DNA of 64,000 bases from Aquilaria yunnanensis (GCA_039654915.1 CM077597.1:84260001-84324000); one strand, 5' to 3'. Shown: positions 21,056-32,404, numbered from the stretch's first letter. Notes: generated from the letters alone by a model not told the origin. Made by a program: numbers and translations.

Positions 21056-21487
21056 CTATGAAAAGTCGAAGTCAAGGAGGTCGGCGAAATCAAAGGAATA
21101 GTTGGCAACATCGAACGATCTGACGGCCATCAGATCAGATGGCAGCGGATAGTCGGGCGATGAGGGCTGATGCTGGTCGAGATCTTCAGTACCGTTCCCA
21201 GGAACATTCGAAAGCTCTTGCTGGGCAGAGGAGAAAAGGGAGCTGCCGAGGGGCTGAAAGGTGGAGGGAGAGCCGAAGCTGAGCATTTTAGAGGAGCAGG
21301 AGCCTATGGAAATGGAATCCGACTCCAACAGAAGTTGGGCTTTCGCTTGCCTGAGGAGGCTTGTGCAGGTATGGTGGCCATAGTATGTGCTCCGAAACTT
21401 GGCCGGGTTTTCATGGACTATCTGGATTTGTTTGGTTGCTTCGCACCCTTGATCGAACTTGTGTGTGCACCGATAGTAGCACCCGTT
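21056..21487 (-). pseudogene. WRKY group III transcription factor, last exon fragment
   Basis: Minus strand, one open frame ending at the stop 21056-21058. It starts with the C-terminal half of a WRKY domain: [19 protein letters not shown], then [11 protein letters not shown]. The zinc ligands C, C (seven residues apart) and the HTC ending fit group III (C2HC type). A Ser-rich tail follows with an acidic, Phe-rich end ([12 protein letters not shown]). The WRKYGQK half and the N-terminal region, normally on an exon upstream across the conserved intron, are not found in 21490-22150. No acceptor AG directly precedes the domain, so this is probably a fragment, although the exon itself has no stop. 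In an intact gene the product would be a nuclear W-box-binding regulator. Confidence 0.78.
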
Positions 21488-21489
21488 TA

Positions 21490-22149
21490 ATTGGTTACCC
21501 GTGAAATTAACAATTAGATTAATGGTAATGAATTATTTGTCTGGCAACGGTAAATTTAATCTATTAAACTATTATAAAGTGAAAGAGAAGAAGATTTCTG
21601 TAATTGTAGTAATGATTAGATCCAACTGTCTAACATCTTATATTTTCCTCCATTAAATGACAAAATTACCCCTAAAATAAAAATATAAACCTATAAATGC
21701 CTCTTAAATGTTCTCAGTTTTGACTTACATTTAACATTTTAGCTAAAATTCATAAGTTTTTCTATTTTAAAGTGTGTTCATAGTGCACAACGAATCAACA
21801 ATACTTTCTGTGACAATTTGTTATTCAGTCAACTATACAATATTTGTTTGAAAAAATAGAAGGTGATATTCAGTACTTCCATTGATACTAGATGTATTGC
21901 TAGTATAACTTTCAATTCACTTCAGATTTTTCAAAAATAATTGTTGTTCCAATTATATAGCAAACACACACGAATGTATGTGATAGACACACACGCACAC
22001 ACACATATATATGGCATTGTCAAATTAGTTATTTTACTATTTTAGTAAATAGATTTAAAATTATGATGCAATATTGGAGAATAAATTTTAAGAAAGTTTT
22101 CTGGACATGATTATTAATTGAGATTTTATGGCTTTCAGTCATGAATTAG
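21490..22149. other. AT-rich gap with CA microsatellite
   Basis: No gene. A CA/TA-rich microsatellite lies near 21985-22012. Confidence 0.5.
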
Positions 22150-23040
22150 AGGCTGATTTTATTGTCACCCAAGATGGGAATGTTGGCATGAATCATGGTC
22201 ATTGATTCAAAATCTTGCCTTACAGTCATCTTTGCCTTGGGTTATTCTAGGTGATTTTAACGAATTTCTATGAGCTTCAAATAATAATGGAGGATGACTT
22301 AAATTTGCAGGTTAGATTGAGGGCTTTCATGGGGAGGTGTAGAAGGCCCACCTTATTGACCTAGGTTTCCATGGATTAGATTTTACATGGTGCCATGTAT
22401 GCTTAGGAGGGGTTTGGGTGCATGAAAGGTTAGATAAGACATTGGGTACTCTTTCATGGAAGCATGTGTTCTTGAAGGCGTATGTGGAATGCTTCCTTTT
22501 TGTATGCTCTAATAATAGTGGTATTCTTCTATCTTTATTAGCGAAACTAGATGTATTCCATACAAAAATGTCAAGATTTGAAGCTACTTGGGCCATGAAA
22601 GAGAAATGCGAGACCATCATCAAGAAACATATTCAAGACTATACTTCGGGTACTCTCCATCATAAACTTGAGGCATGCAAGTAGGGCTTATGATAGTAGA
22701 AGGAAGGGGCAGATTTACTAAAATCAGAGATGAAAATGGTGGAGAAGGAGCTGGAGAAAGTTGCTCAAGAGAAGGTTAGTGAAGAAGCTATATGTCAAAG
22801 AGAAGGAGGAGAGATGTTTGAGTCAAAGATCAGAGATCATTTGGCTTCACCAGGGAGATCAAAACACTCATTTTTTCCACTAGATAGCCTCGGGAAGGAA
22901 GAATCAAATCTTCATCCATAAACGTAAGAGAGAAGACGGGACCGAAGTACCTACACAAGCAGAAATTCAAGAGGAGATTGTAGGTTTCTTTTCTTAACTA
23001 ATTATAGCATCCCATCCATCTTTAATGGAGGAGGTTACAT

Positions 23041-23118
23041 CCCATATTCAGCTACTAGTCTCGGATACTATGAATGAAACCCATATTCAGCTGCTAGTCT
23101 CGGATACTATGAATGAAA
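23041..23118 (+). repeat. 39-bp tandem duplication in the LINE relic
   Basis: The unit starting CCCATATTCAGCTACTAGTC occurs twice (23041-23079 and 23080-23118) with one mismatch. It is 13 codons long, so it keeps the frame. Confidence 0.9.
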
Positions 23119-23753
23119 GTCTTAGGCTCCTTATTTGGCTGAGGAGATTTGCACTCCACTCTTCCATATGCATCCGATGAAGTCTGTAGGTCTGGATGGT
23201 ATGCCACCCCTTTTCTATCAGAAATATTGGCACATTTTAAAGGATGAGGTGACTAAGTATATTCTTGACATTCTAAATGGAAGTTCGATACTATTTGATC
23301 TGAATTATACCTTTGTAGTCCTAATTCTGAAAGTGACCAATCTGAAAACTGTGATAGACTTTTGGCCCATCATTCTCTGTAATGTTAAATATAAACTAGT
23401 GTTGAAAGTTTTGGCTAACCGATTGAAGCCACTTCTTCCTCGATTAATTTCTGAAAATTAGAGTGCTTTTATACCGAGTTGGCTTCTTACAAAATAATGC
23501 TCTTGTGGTTCTTGATATGTTTCATTATATAAATAGGTAGTATAGGAAAAGGGAGGCAGAAATAGAGTTGAAACTTGATATGGTGAAAGCTTATAATTGG
23601 GTTAAGTAGAACTTCCTTCGAGCAGTCATGATCAGGATGGGTTTTCATGTTCAACGGGTGGACCTAGTGATGAGTTTTGTAAAGTCATCCTCATTTTTTT
23701 TACTAGTAAATGGCCAGGCATCCCGGGTATTTTGACCCTTTAGGGGTCTCAGG

Positions 23754-24286
23754 TAGGGGTGTAAGTAAATACCCGAAACCCGACCCGAAACCGAACCAAT
23801 ATATTGGGTTAGGGTCGGGTCATAAGGTAAAAAAAGTTCACTTCGGGTTAACCCGAACCCGACCCGATATAAAAATAAAAAATTGGGTTGGTTCGGGTCC
23901 AACCCGAATTAACCCGAATGACCCGAAATTCATCCTAAATAACTAACTCCCTACCAAATAACTTGAACCCAAGCCCACTACCTAAGCCCAACTCTCATAA
24001 GCCCTAACCTTAGCATCCCCCAACCATCCTTTTATGCCCTCCTATTGACTATTATGTGTTATGAAGTTGCATTTAGGTGTAAAATGTGCATTTTTTTAAT
24101 ACATTTTTATTTTGCATTTTTCAAAGTTTCAGACCCGACCCAATCCGATCCGATCCGTTTTTTTTTTCTGGTTATGGTCGGTTCGGGTTGATGATGTAAA
24201 TCGGGTCGGTTCGGGTCCTAAATTTCGGATGACTATCTTAGTTGATTTTTTCGGGACCCGACCCTAACCCGAAAATTACACCCCTA
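23754..24286. mobile_element. Non-autonomous hAT element, 533 bp
   Basis: Terminal inverted repeats TAGGGGTGTAA / TTACACCCCTA, flanked by a perfect 8-bp duplication GTCTCAGG (23746-23753 and 24287-24294), as expected for hAT. The interior carries many ACCCGAACCCGACCCGA-type runs near both ends, forming long imperfect subterminal inverted repeats, around an AT-rich centre. No transposase. It splits the LINE RT motif GLRxGDPL. Confidence 0.92.
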
Positions 24287-25186
24287 GTCTCAGGTATGGT
24301 GACCCACTTTGCCCGTTCTTATTTTTGTTTTGTGCAAAAGGGCTTTCTGCTTTGCTTTGTCATGCCGAGGAAAGCTGAATGATTACAGGGATATCTATTG
24401 CGAGGGCTAGTCCAAGTATATCTCATTTGTTGTTTGTCGACAATAGTCTTTTATTCTTGTTGGCCAAAGAGACAATTGTTAGGCACTTGTTGGCAATTCT
24501 AGCACTATATGAATGTGCCTCAGGTGAGAAAGTGAATATAGGGAAATCATCGGCCTTCTTTAGTCCCAGCTGCAATGGGATCTTTAGGCAATCAACAATG
24601 AGTCTCCTTGGGATAAAGCCATGCTTAAAGGAGGAAAAATATTTTGGTTTTCCTTGGCTCCTCAGTCGGAAAAAAACTATGCAATTTCAGTTTCTTACTA
24701 AGAAAGTAATGTAAAAATTATCGCAGTGGAAAGCTTCTTTACTTTCTTCGGCAAGGAAGTGCCTCTTAATCAAAATAATGATACAGGCAATGTCAAGCCG
24801 TCTAATGAGTTGCATTTGACGCATAACCGTCGCTACCTAGTGACACTTAACTGTCACTAGTTAGTGACGCATTACCATCTCTAGTTAGTGTAGTTAGTGA
24901 CTCGCAGCCGTCGCTAGTCAGTAACACATAACCGTCACTAGTTTGTTTGTGACTTACAGCCGTCACTAGTTTGTAACAGTTGGCCTTCACTAGTTTTTGC
25001 AAACAATTCTCAATAACTCGCTCTATCCATTTCTTAATCCTCCTACATACATTCCAATATTGTCATCGATTTCATACAAATGCAACAACCAAGGTACATA
25101 ATTATTTTTCATTAATACAAAATATGATTAACACAATGTCATGTCATGTCATTCGACAATTAAAACACATAAGGTTACAATTTCCT

Positions 25187-25804
25187 TTACAAGACAAACA
25201 AGCGTGTAGAATCCTTGGCTGCTGCTAATATTAACTCCTTGGTCGGCAGATTTGTGCTGAAACATGCAGATTGACCAACAGACATCTGAGCTACAGTTGC
25301 TTCTAGATGAGGAAATACTGCTCCATTCCCCATCTCAAGCTCAAAATCCTCATAGCTTTCAAGAAGCTCTTTTGCAGGTTCACTTTCTGCCAGCAAGCGT
25401 ACAGAATAAATAATGGACACCAAAGACCCAGTAGATGGGTACACACCAGAATCTAGACCGCTAATGGTAATGCTATTTACTTCATCTGGCAAATTGTATG
25501 CTAGACCTTGACCGCTATGAACACTAAGTATAGACTGACACAATATAAACTCTTTTAAAAAGTTATGAGGATATAGTATGATGTCAAAGTTTCTCGATGC
25601 CAGCCATGCCAATTGCAGATTGTGACCTTGCCAGCTTTTACCATTCACAAAAGCCCTCTCAGCTGATTGGCGTGATGTGAAACTAACAAGAGCTGAGCAG
25701 CTTCTTGGTGTTTCTGATCCATCACCTTGATCATGGCCCTCGCCATCTAGCTCAACAGAAGAAAGATCTCCATATTGCGAGAAGTGCTCCTTCAGAACAG
25801 CAAC
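25187..25804 (-). pseudogene. Captured chimeric exon: CCCH/RRM protein fused to HEN1-like domain
   Basis: Open from the acceptor at 25805 (GCATCAG) to a stop at 25187. The first 75 or so residues (VAVLKEHFSQYGDLSSVEL, then SAERAFVNGKSWQGHNLQ) are the C-terminal RRM of a plant CCCH zinc-finger/RRM protein of the RBM26 type. The last 80 or so residues (ESYEDFELEMGNGAVFPHLE, then VAQMSVGQSACF and KELILAAAKDS) match the FKBP-like region of HEN1, the small-RNA 2'-O-methyltransferase; its methyltransferase domain is absent. These two genes are unrelated in normal genomes, so this is a fusion made inside the CACTA element. The frame has no stop. Whether it is expressed is unknown. Confidence 0.75.
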
Positions 25805-26049
25805 CTGATGCACTCAGGTGTTTCAGTTTGATGATTGAAATAGAGCTAAATACCCTTAACTATCCACCAAAACAAATCATGAGCTATTTAGGTTCTAGTA
25901 TTTGGGTAGATGGTCTCCAGAGAATGATTTACGCCAGAAAACTCAGTGAAATGTGGAAAGCAAAAGCATGAATGTCCATATATATGAACTTGTGGAAATG
26001 AATGAATAGCCATGGATCATAATGAAAGTCAGGGAGGCAGTTAACTCAC

Positions 26050-26403
26050 ATCTGCAAAACCACTTGGTAAAGGTCGAAAAACTCTAAAAGCAGCTGGCCG
26101 GTTATCCATTTTGTACTTATTAGCTAAGAATGGATCACCTCCAGGTACAAATGGATGAATCAGTTGCTGCGAGCATGTTGATATAGGGACAGTGGCTGGA
26201 CTGACTTTTGGGCTACAAGAAACAAGATTATCTCCTGATTTGCTCTTTTCTACAGTTAACAAAGCTTGCTGTGATGTTGCAGCAGTCACAGCAGTACTAG
26301 AATCGAATTTTGGCATTCCAGCTTTCCAGGATCAACTGCAATTCCTACCTTTGGCCTCTTTGCTACTGGTTCAGCTGGAGCCTCACCCTTAGCTCCAGTA
26401 GCC
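26050..26403 (-). pseudogene. Captured exon of a CCCH/RRM protein gene
   Basis: Acceptor TTTTGCAG just upstream (about 26404), donor GTGAGT from 26049. It joins in frame with the exon at 25804 through a 245-bp intron (25805-26049). It encodes the region before the RRM: KGEAPAEPVAKRPKVGI, then LANKYKMDNRPAAFRVF and a PLPSGFADV end continuing into VAVLKEHF. One frameshift at about 26317-26330 breaks the exon. Codons and splice sites show it was captured as genomic DNA, not as cDNA. Confidence 0.75.
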
Positions 26404-27529
26404 TGCAAAAGATGCATGACAACCGTTGAGCTAAGGATGAATCATCACATTTAACAATTGATGGCTTAAACAACCATGCTTACATACATCTCCTATTGTA
26501 ACATGCAAAATGCAAATATCATATGACAGTGTACTGCAATTTAATGATTTCATGTTAGTGACAATATTTGGAAAAGAAATAGAAGCAAGTACAATTACTT
26601 TTATCAGCATCCAATTGCATGGGGTCTGAGTGTCCCTAGGGTCTGAGTGTCCTTGGCAAACCAACAGAAAAACTCTAGAAAAATGACAAGTTCTCGACAT
26701 GTGAGTTAAGCAATGACTTGCAAGTTCTCTACAAGGGTGCGTTTAGGGGGCTATAAATATCTTTCTAAACTTGCCCAAAGCACAAAGACCTGTTAGCATA
26801 ATGGAAGAGAAGTCAGAACATACATGGGAGAAATTTCAATGGCTTAGTAAAGGTTGTAAGATGAGTGAAAAATGTGCACTGAAGAAAACAAAGAAAGCAT
26901 GAAGAGTGTTAAATGAATTTTGCTCTGTAACCTATGTATGTGTTCACAGCATTCGTCATTAACCTAGAAAGAAAAGAATATCAAAGCCAATTAAGTGAAC
27001 CAACAATAACCCCGAGATAACAAAAAACAAGCATCAACAAATAAGAAAAGCATTCAGGACAGCCTCTTACTCCATAAGAAATACATTCTTTCTTCTACAA
27101 CCAATATTTTCTAATCCAAAATTCATTCACCACATATTATCCGTAACAATATCTGCGGGTGGAAATCACTTCAATTGTCCTTCCCTTACCCATCTGAATA
27201 AACTGAACAATTAGCTAAGGAATTGATTTTTCTTTTCCCCTTTTTCTTTCCAGACATAAAAATAACGCTAGTCTTCAGAGAAACAAAAATCAACTAGCAC
27301 AAACACAAGCTCTACTCACCGGTCCCACCCTGAAGGCCCCAATGCTCCCAAGAGGAATAGACACATAGACAAACCCCAATGGCCAAACATGACACCAATC
27401 ACACCAAAGCAAAGAAAGACATCTAGCAAAACAAGCATAACTACACTAATATTAGCAGGAATGGGGCCTCTAGTTATTGTAAGTAACTGGGGGGAAAATA
27501 ACCAGACTTACACATCAGTGCGAGGTTTC
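26404..27529. other. Captured intronic DNA in the CACTA core
   Basis: No supported gene. On the minus strand 27316-27400 there is an exon-like piece (reads PLGFVYVSIPLGSIGAF, then a GTGAGT donor) that I cannot assign. 26590-26660 contains a short direct repeat of GGGTCTGAGTGTCC. Confidence 0.35.
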
Positions 27530-27895
27530 TTATTGGCCTTTCTCCTGTTTTTTTTTTCTCTTTCTTCCATTATTCTCAACCACACCAATCTGTTGCTCTG
27601 AAACTGGAGGCACGAAAGGAATTGGTAGTCCCACTTGATCTGGTAATTGTTCTTGCTTTGGAGGAACGAATTCATGGCTTGAAAGTTGCTGAAGAGGGCG
27701 GGCATCAGAAGTCGTATCAGTTAATACTTTATGAGTGACAGCAGCATGTTCAACTTGCCCAGCATCTGTTCCTACCCTGGCAGGTTGAGAGCCCTGTTCA
27801 GCATTGCATGAGTCCTTAACTTGATTTAAACTAGAATAGATCTTAGCTTTGGCATTAATGATCTCAGAGAGGTACATCATATACGCAGGATCCCC
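27530..27895 (-). pseudogene. Captured exon, unidentified host gene
   Basis: Open from a likely acceptor (TTTGATACAG) to a stop at 27530. It reads GDPAYMMYLSEIINAKAKIY at the start, a Gln/Pro-rich middle (FVPPKQEQLPDQVGLPIPFV), and a Lys/Arg-rich end (GRKRKKKQEKG). The composition and splice site are those of a real plant exon, but I do not recognise the family. It could be a further part of one of the neighbouring captured genes. Confidence 0.5.
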
Positions 27896-28112
27896 TGTAT
27901 CAAATAAACTTTTAACAAGATTCTGATGGTAGAACTTCAGTTATGAGCGTGCAAAATTTTAGCCAACTTATTCCACAATGACGCATAACAATAACCTTAA
28001 GGAAAACTGAATTTATTCCAACATATGACAGAACAACATGAAAGCTAACCAGTAAAATTTAATGCTTGTGTATATGAGTAACGAATCATCAAGAAAAACC
28101 TAACAGACAAAC

Positions 28113-28439
28113 CTCTGTTCCAGCTATGCCCATAGCAAGTCCAATGTCTGACTGGTGCAAAGCAGGAGCATCAATTGTGCCATCACCGGTAACTGCAACA
28201 ACCTCTTCTAAATTTCTTAAATGTTTTACCAAAGTGAGCTTGTCCGAGGGCAGAGATCTTGCCATTACCTGAAACAAAAAATAAACACCTAAACCAAGCA
28301 GCTTCTTCTGAATTAAAACTAAAAAGAAAACAATTCAATATCTAAGAACCTGAAGTTTCGGTATAATTTCCCTCATCTCATCAGAAGACTTCCTACTGAA
28401 TTCTGGTCCTTCTATGGCATTTTCATCAGACGTGAGTAT
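28113..28439 (-). pseudogene. Captured exons of a P-type Ca2+-ATPase (ACA type)
   Basis: Two exons, 28439-28350 and 28268-28113, around an 81-bp GT-AG intron. Exon A reads DENAIEGPEFSRKSSDEM, then REIIPKLQ; exon B reads [18 protein letters not shown], then [20 protein letters not shown] and MGIAGTE. This is the P-domain hinge of plant autoinhibited Ca2+-ATPases (family motif TGDGxNDxPAL). The conserved Asn is Ile here, and a residue is missing in the HLR-EEVVAV junction, so the fragment could not support ATP-driven transport. Membrane helices and the phosphorylation site DKTGT are absent. Upstream (28440-28675) is GC-rich sequence with a short frame starting at 28675 that is not in phase. Confidence 0.78.
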
Positions 28440-28689
28440 ACGATTGAAGTAGCGAGTAGAGGGAGGAAGGAGACGAAGGCCGACCTGATGGCGGATAAGA
28501 GCTTAACAGGTCTGCCGAAGAAGCCATGGAAGACGCTGTAGGTGACGGCCAACCCAAGCCGAGGAGGGCGAGGATGAAGACGAAGAGACAGTAGAGGAGA
28601 GTGAGGAGAAGGGTTTCGGGAGCGACAGCGTCTGTAGAGGAGAGAAGACGCTCTAGAAATAAAACACTTAAGCAACGGCTAAGTGTCGC

Positions 28690-30595
28690 TTAAAACTAGC
28701 GACGTCTCACCTTCGCTAGTTCTTAACATATTTAACCTACGTCTAGTAACATTATGCCACAATGAGATAATAAAATATTAAAAAATGGCTAAATTTTATA
28801 TGCTAATAAATCAAATCAAATGAATTCAATTTTTATTAAATAGATTTTTTGTTAATTACTACAAAAATATTAAGAGATTTGTAATCTGAATTAATGAAAT
28901 TAAAATTTATAATTATACAATTAAACAAGTGACATATAAAAGGATAAGTGGTTTTGTTGAAGTAAAATAAACAATAAGTAAAATAAAAATTAAATAATGG
29001 CAAACTAGCGAAGCTATTAGTCTCTAATTATTCGCGACTGCTAACCGTCTTTAATTATTAGCGACCGCTAAATAATGGCAAAAATCAATTGAAATTCAAG
29101 AGATTTTCACTTCTATTTTCTCTTTTCTAGAAAAATAATTGCGATAATAATTTTTATAACGTTAATTATAATATATATTTTTTTTCATAAACACATAGAT
29201 CCATTGATCCATATATCTGAATAAAAAAAATCCTAAGAGTTGGAACTGATCTATGTTAGTGAGAGCTGCGTGTCGCAAAATCTAGCTGACACTTAGCGAG
29301 GGCAAATCGTCACTAAATTTAGCGACGTCTAACCGTCGCTAAATTTATTGATGGCTAACCCTCACTAAATTAGCGAGGGCAAACCGTCACTAAATTTAGT
29401 GACGGCCAATCGTCGCTAAATTAGCGAAGGCAAATCGTTACTAGCACTATCTATAATTTAGTGACGGATAGCCTTTACTAAATTAGCTAGGTCAAACCGT
29501 CACTAAATTTAGTGACGGCCAACCGTCGCTAAATTAGCAAAGGCAAATCATCACTAGCACTATCTATAATTTAGTGACGGCTAGCCTTCGCTAAATTAGA
29601 GAGGGCAAACCGTCACCAAATTTAGTGACGGCCAACCGTCGCTAAATTAACGAAGGCAAACCGTCACTAGCACTATCTATAATTTAGTGACGGCTAGCCT
29701 TCTCTAAATTAGTGAATGTAGCAAGGGCAAACTGTCACTAAATTTAGTGACGGCCAACCGTCGCTAAATTAGCGAAGGCAAACCGTCACTAACACTATCT
29801 ATAATTTAGTGACGGCTAGCCTTCGCTAAATTAGTGACGGCAAACCGTCACTAAATTTAGTGACGGCCAACCGTCGCTAAATTAGTAAAGGCAAACCGTC
29901 ACTAGCACTATCTATAATTTAGTGATGGCTAGCCTTCGCTAACTTAGTGAGGGCAAACAGTCTCCATAAGTTAGTGACAGCTAGTCATCACTTTTAAAAC
30001 TTTGTTCGTTCATTTTTAGAAAAATAACTAAGATAATAAATTTTTTAACCATAAAATAAAATTTTATCCTAAATTATAATATTTTTTTATACACGCATGG
30101 ATCCATCGATCCATACATTTTCATCGGAAAAGAAACTGAAAGCATTTGAAATTTATCATTATCGAACAAATGAAAAGAAAATGGAATAAAAGTCTCATTA
30201 AAAGCTAGTCATAGTTAGTCGCCTCTAGTCTTCGAAATATTACCAAGGGCAACCCATATTTAATTTTTTAACCTCTTACTAAAATTAGCGACGGCTAATC
30301 GTCACTAAATTAGTGAAGGCAAGTCGTCGCTAAAATTAGCGACTACTAACCGTTGCTAAATTAGCGACGGCTAATGTCGCTAATTTTACCGACGGCTAGC
30401 GACTACTAACCGTCGCTAGTTAGTGACGACAAACTGTCGCTAAAATTTAGCGACTGTCAACCGTCGCTAAACTTTCACCGGACTTTTAGCGACTGTTTGC
30501 CATCGCTAATTTGCGACTGTTTGCCATCGCTAATTTGCGACTGTTTTTAACCGTCACTAATTAAACCGTCGCTAAATGACAATTTTCTAGTAGTG
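28690..30595. repeat. CACTA right subterminal repeats, with a 113-bp tandem array
   Basis: Dense direct and inverted copies of GTCGCTAAA / TTTAGCGAC. From about 29395 to 29960 they are organised as a tandem array. The landmark AGCACTATCTATAATTTAG starts at 29443, 29556, 29669, 29791 and 29904, giving periods of 113, 113, 122 and 113 bp. In known CACTA elements such motifs bind the TNPA-type transposition protein. Confidence 0.85.
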
Positions 30596-30815
30596 GAAGC
30601 CAACTGATATCGTCATTCACCATGGAAAAGAAAAAACAACTTATTTGTTATCATGGGAAAACTCTTCCTTGAAAGGTATTACTATCTTCTTCAAAGAAGT
30701 AGAAGAATTAATGCTAAACTAATGTGTTAGGAATAATAGCTATCTAGACTATCTGTCCCTTGTCTTTAAAACTTGTTTGTGACTTTCTGTCCATCATCTT
30801 AACAATTGCCTGCAG

Positions 30816-31915
30816 CGGTGCCAAGTTCTCAAAATTCTTCTGGAGGAGAAGTGCTTGAAGCATCCCAAAAAGCTTACTTAACCCGAGATGGGAGAATGGA
30901 GATAATGAATGTAACAACTAGTTCAACCATATTAAACCCCATCTCTTGCTATTGCAGGGCTAGATCTTCCTGATATTATCAGCGACTCATGTAAGTAAAA
31001 GGCTATTATTTAAGTCCTGTTAGATGTTTTGTCCTATATTATTTTGCTTGACGCTTTTGGTCTTTTGTGAAAGTTTCTCCTGTCAAGGGCCCCTACAGCA
31101 GATGGATGAGACAGCGGGAACTTTGGTCGACAGCACAATGAAAGATAAAACCAGTGAATTCGGGCAAAGAACGCAGCGAGACCGATGGTCATACGTTACC
31201 TTTTGTTAAGAATTCACCTCTTTGGGAACACATTGAACTGATGGAAGCATTACGTTTCTATCCACAAAATCCCCACTTTCGTCCATTGGAAAAGGTCACC
31301 AATTTATATAGTGAAGGAGTAGCAATTGCTTATATGGTTATACTTGGCAGCAAAGTGGAGGAGATGCCAAAGTTGGTTGTTGATGTTCCGGAAAGTAAGA
31401 TTGACAACATCATGAAATGTGTTCTCACTTTGGAAAATCATGGATTTCATGTTGACCCAGTAAAAAGCTGGGTCACTCAGTTACGAAGAACCAAAGAAGA
31501 TCAAGGGTGTCGGCTGCTGGCGCTAAAAGAAATCGAAAGTAAAATCATGGAACAGGAACATAAGATCACAAAAACTTCAGCAGAGCTGGAAAATGCTTTG
31601 AAGGACCTGAATGAACTGGAAGAGAAGGTAACAAAACTTCGTGCGGTAAAAAAGCCACAGGATTCTGAAATAGTAGCTCTAAAATCCAAAGCAGAATCAA
31701 TTAACCAAGGGATAATGGAAAATGGAATCCATTTGGAAATCTCCTTCCTGCCTCGAGCAAGTTTAGCTAACTGCAACTGGAAGTTTTGTCAGCTGTATAT
31801 AGCTTTTTGGTCCGCCCACATCACCCAGGCTAGTGACTTCTTGTTACTTCTTTTCAAGATACCGCATGTTAATACCTTCCTCCTCAGATTGCATGTGCCT
31901 CATAAAGCACAATGA
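30816..31915 (+). pseudogene. DUF724-type protein gene, 3' portion
   Basis: Plus strand. Exon-like pieces at 30816-30910 (after TTGCCTGCAG, before GTAACA), 30958-30990 (after TATTGCAG, before GTAAGT) and about 31080-31915. The last contains a DUF724 domain: PFVKNSPLWEHIELMEALRF, then PQNPHFRPLEKV, YSEGVAIAYM, and a coiled coil from about 31510 to 31700 (KITKTSAELENALKDLNELE). The domain ORF is open from 31154, but the first two exon pieces and the start of the third do not share its frame without indels, and the Agenet/Tudor-like N-terminal half is absent. The CACTA right end lies 220 bp upstream, probably in an intron. DUF724 proteins are plant nuclear factors of poorly known role. Confidence 0.7.
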
Positions 31916-32404
31916 CCGATTCACTTTTATGATTAACAGCAATACCTCTTTACATGTTGCATAAAGAACTCAGGTTGCTTTGTTTTGGCTTGCAGATGTG
32001 ATATTTCAGTATTATCTTTCGTTAAAAGGCAGGCAGCGTGTGTATGGCAATCCTTGTACTCTCGGATATAGGTGTTGTGCTTTTGGATAATGGAACTATA
32101 CCAGGTAAAGCCGGTCTTTCGTTGTAGATGATCAAGCTACAAGCTTATGCTACTGCAAGGAAGTGTAAATTATGGTAGTTTTCCATGTCATGTAAATGCC
32201 TTGTTAAGATACGTGCAGGCAGTCATAGTGATCTTTTGTGTACAAGTGAAGGAGGCTACGAGCAACTAGTGTCACAGTGAGAACTGAAAAGAGTGAAGAA
32301 GAAGAAATGGAACTATTTGGTGTTCTTTATGCAATATTATATATACATACTAAAATGAAAATCAAACACATCAAGCCCTGGCTTAGATTGTACGAGAGAA
32401 GGTT
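31916..32404. other. DUF724 3' flank
   Basis: Between the convergent DUF724 and EPFL-like pieces; probably 3' UTR and spacer. No other feature seen. Confidence 0.4.

Larger units (their letters stand above)
22150..24816 (+). pseudogene. LINE (non-LTR retrotransposon) relic
   Basis: Degenerate L1-type ORF2 in several frames. 22240-22690: end of the endonuclease domain (VILGDFNEFL, GLDFTW, VHERLDKTLGTLSW). 22920-23460: RT start (KSVGLDGMPPLFYQKYW, NYTFVVLILKV, KYKLVLKVLANRLKP). 24295-24710: RT end, where the ADDS-type catalytic box reads FVDNSLLF, so the second Asp is Asn. The sequence is lost after the SSRLMSC-like segment at 24816, where CACTA sequence begins. The 5' end is missing too. Many stops and frameshifts; a hAT element sits inside. 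No poly(A) tail or target duplication can be seen. Confidence 0.82.
24817..30595. mobile_element. CACTA element carrying captured host-gene exons
   Basis: The right end is CTAGTAGTG at 30587-30595 (inverse of CACTACTAG), the CACTA terminal sequence. Both ends are packed with the subterminal motif CGTCGCTA / TAGCGACG and variants: left 24817-25000, right 28675-30595. The left CACTA terminus is missing at the LINE junction, so the element is left-truncated or rearranged. No transposase (TNPA/TNPD) is recognisable. The core 25187-28440 consists of exons and introns of several unrelated host genes, all on the minus strand: a Pack-type CACTA element. Confidence 0.8.

Noticed and set aside
28412..28675. 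87-codon minus-strand frame with Arg/Pro-rich start upstream of the Ca2+-ATPase exon
   Set aside because: It is out of phase with the ATPase exon it overlaps, and I could not match it to a family; may be captured GC-rich DNA.
28690..30595. Regularly repeated motifs first considered as a CRISPR-like array
   Set aside because: Units are contiguous, internally inverted and without unique spacers; the CACTA terminus explains them.
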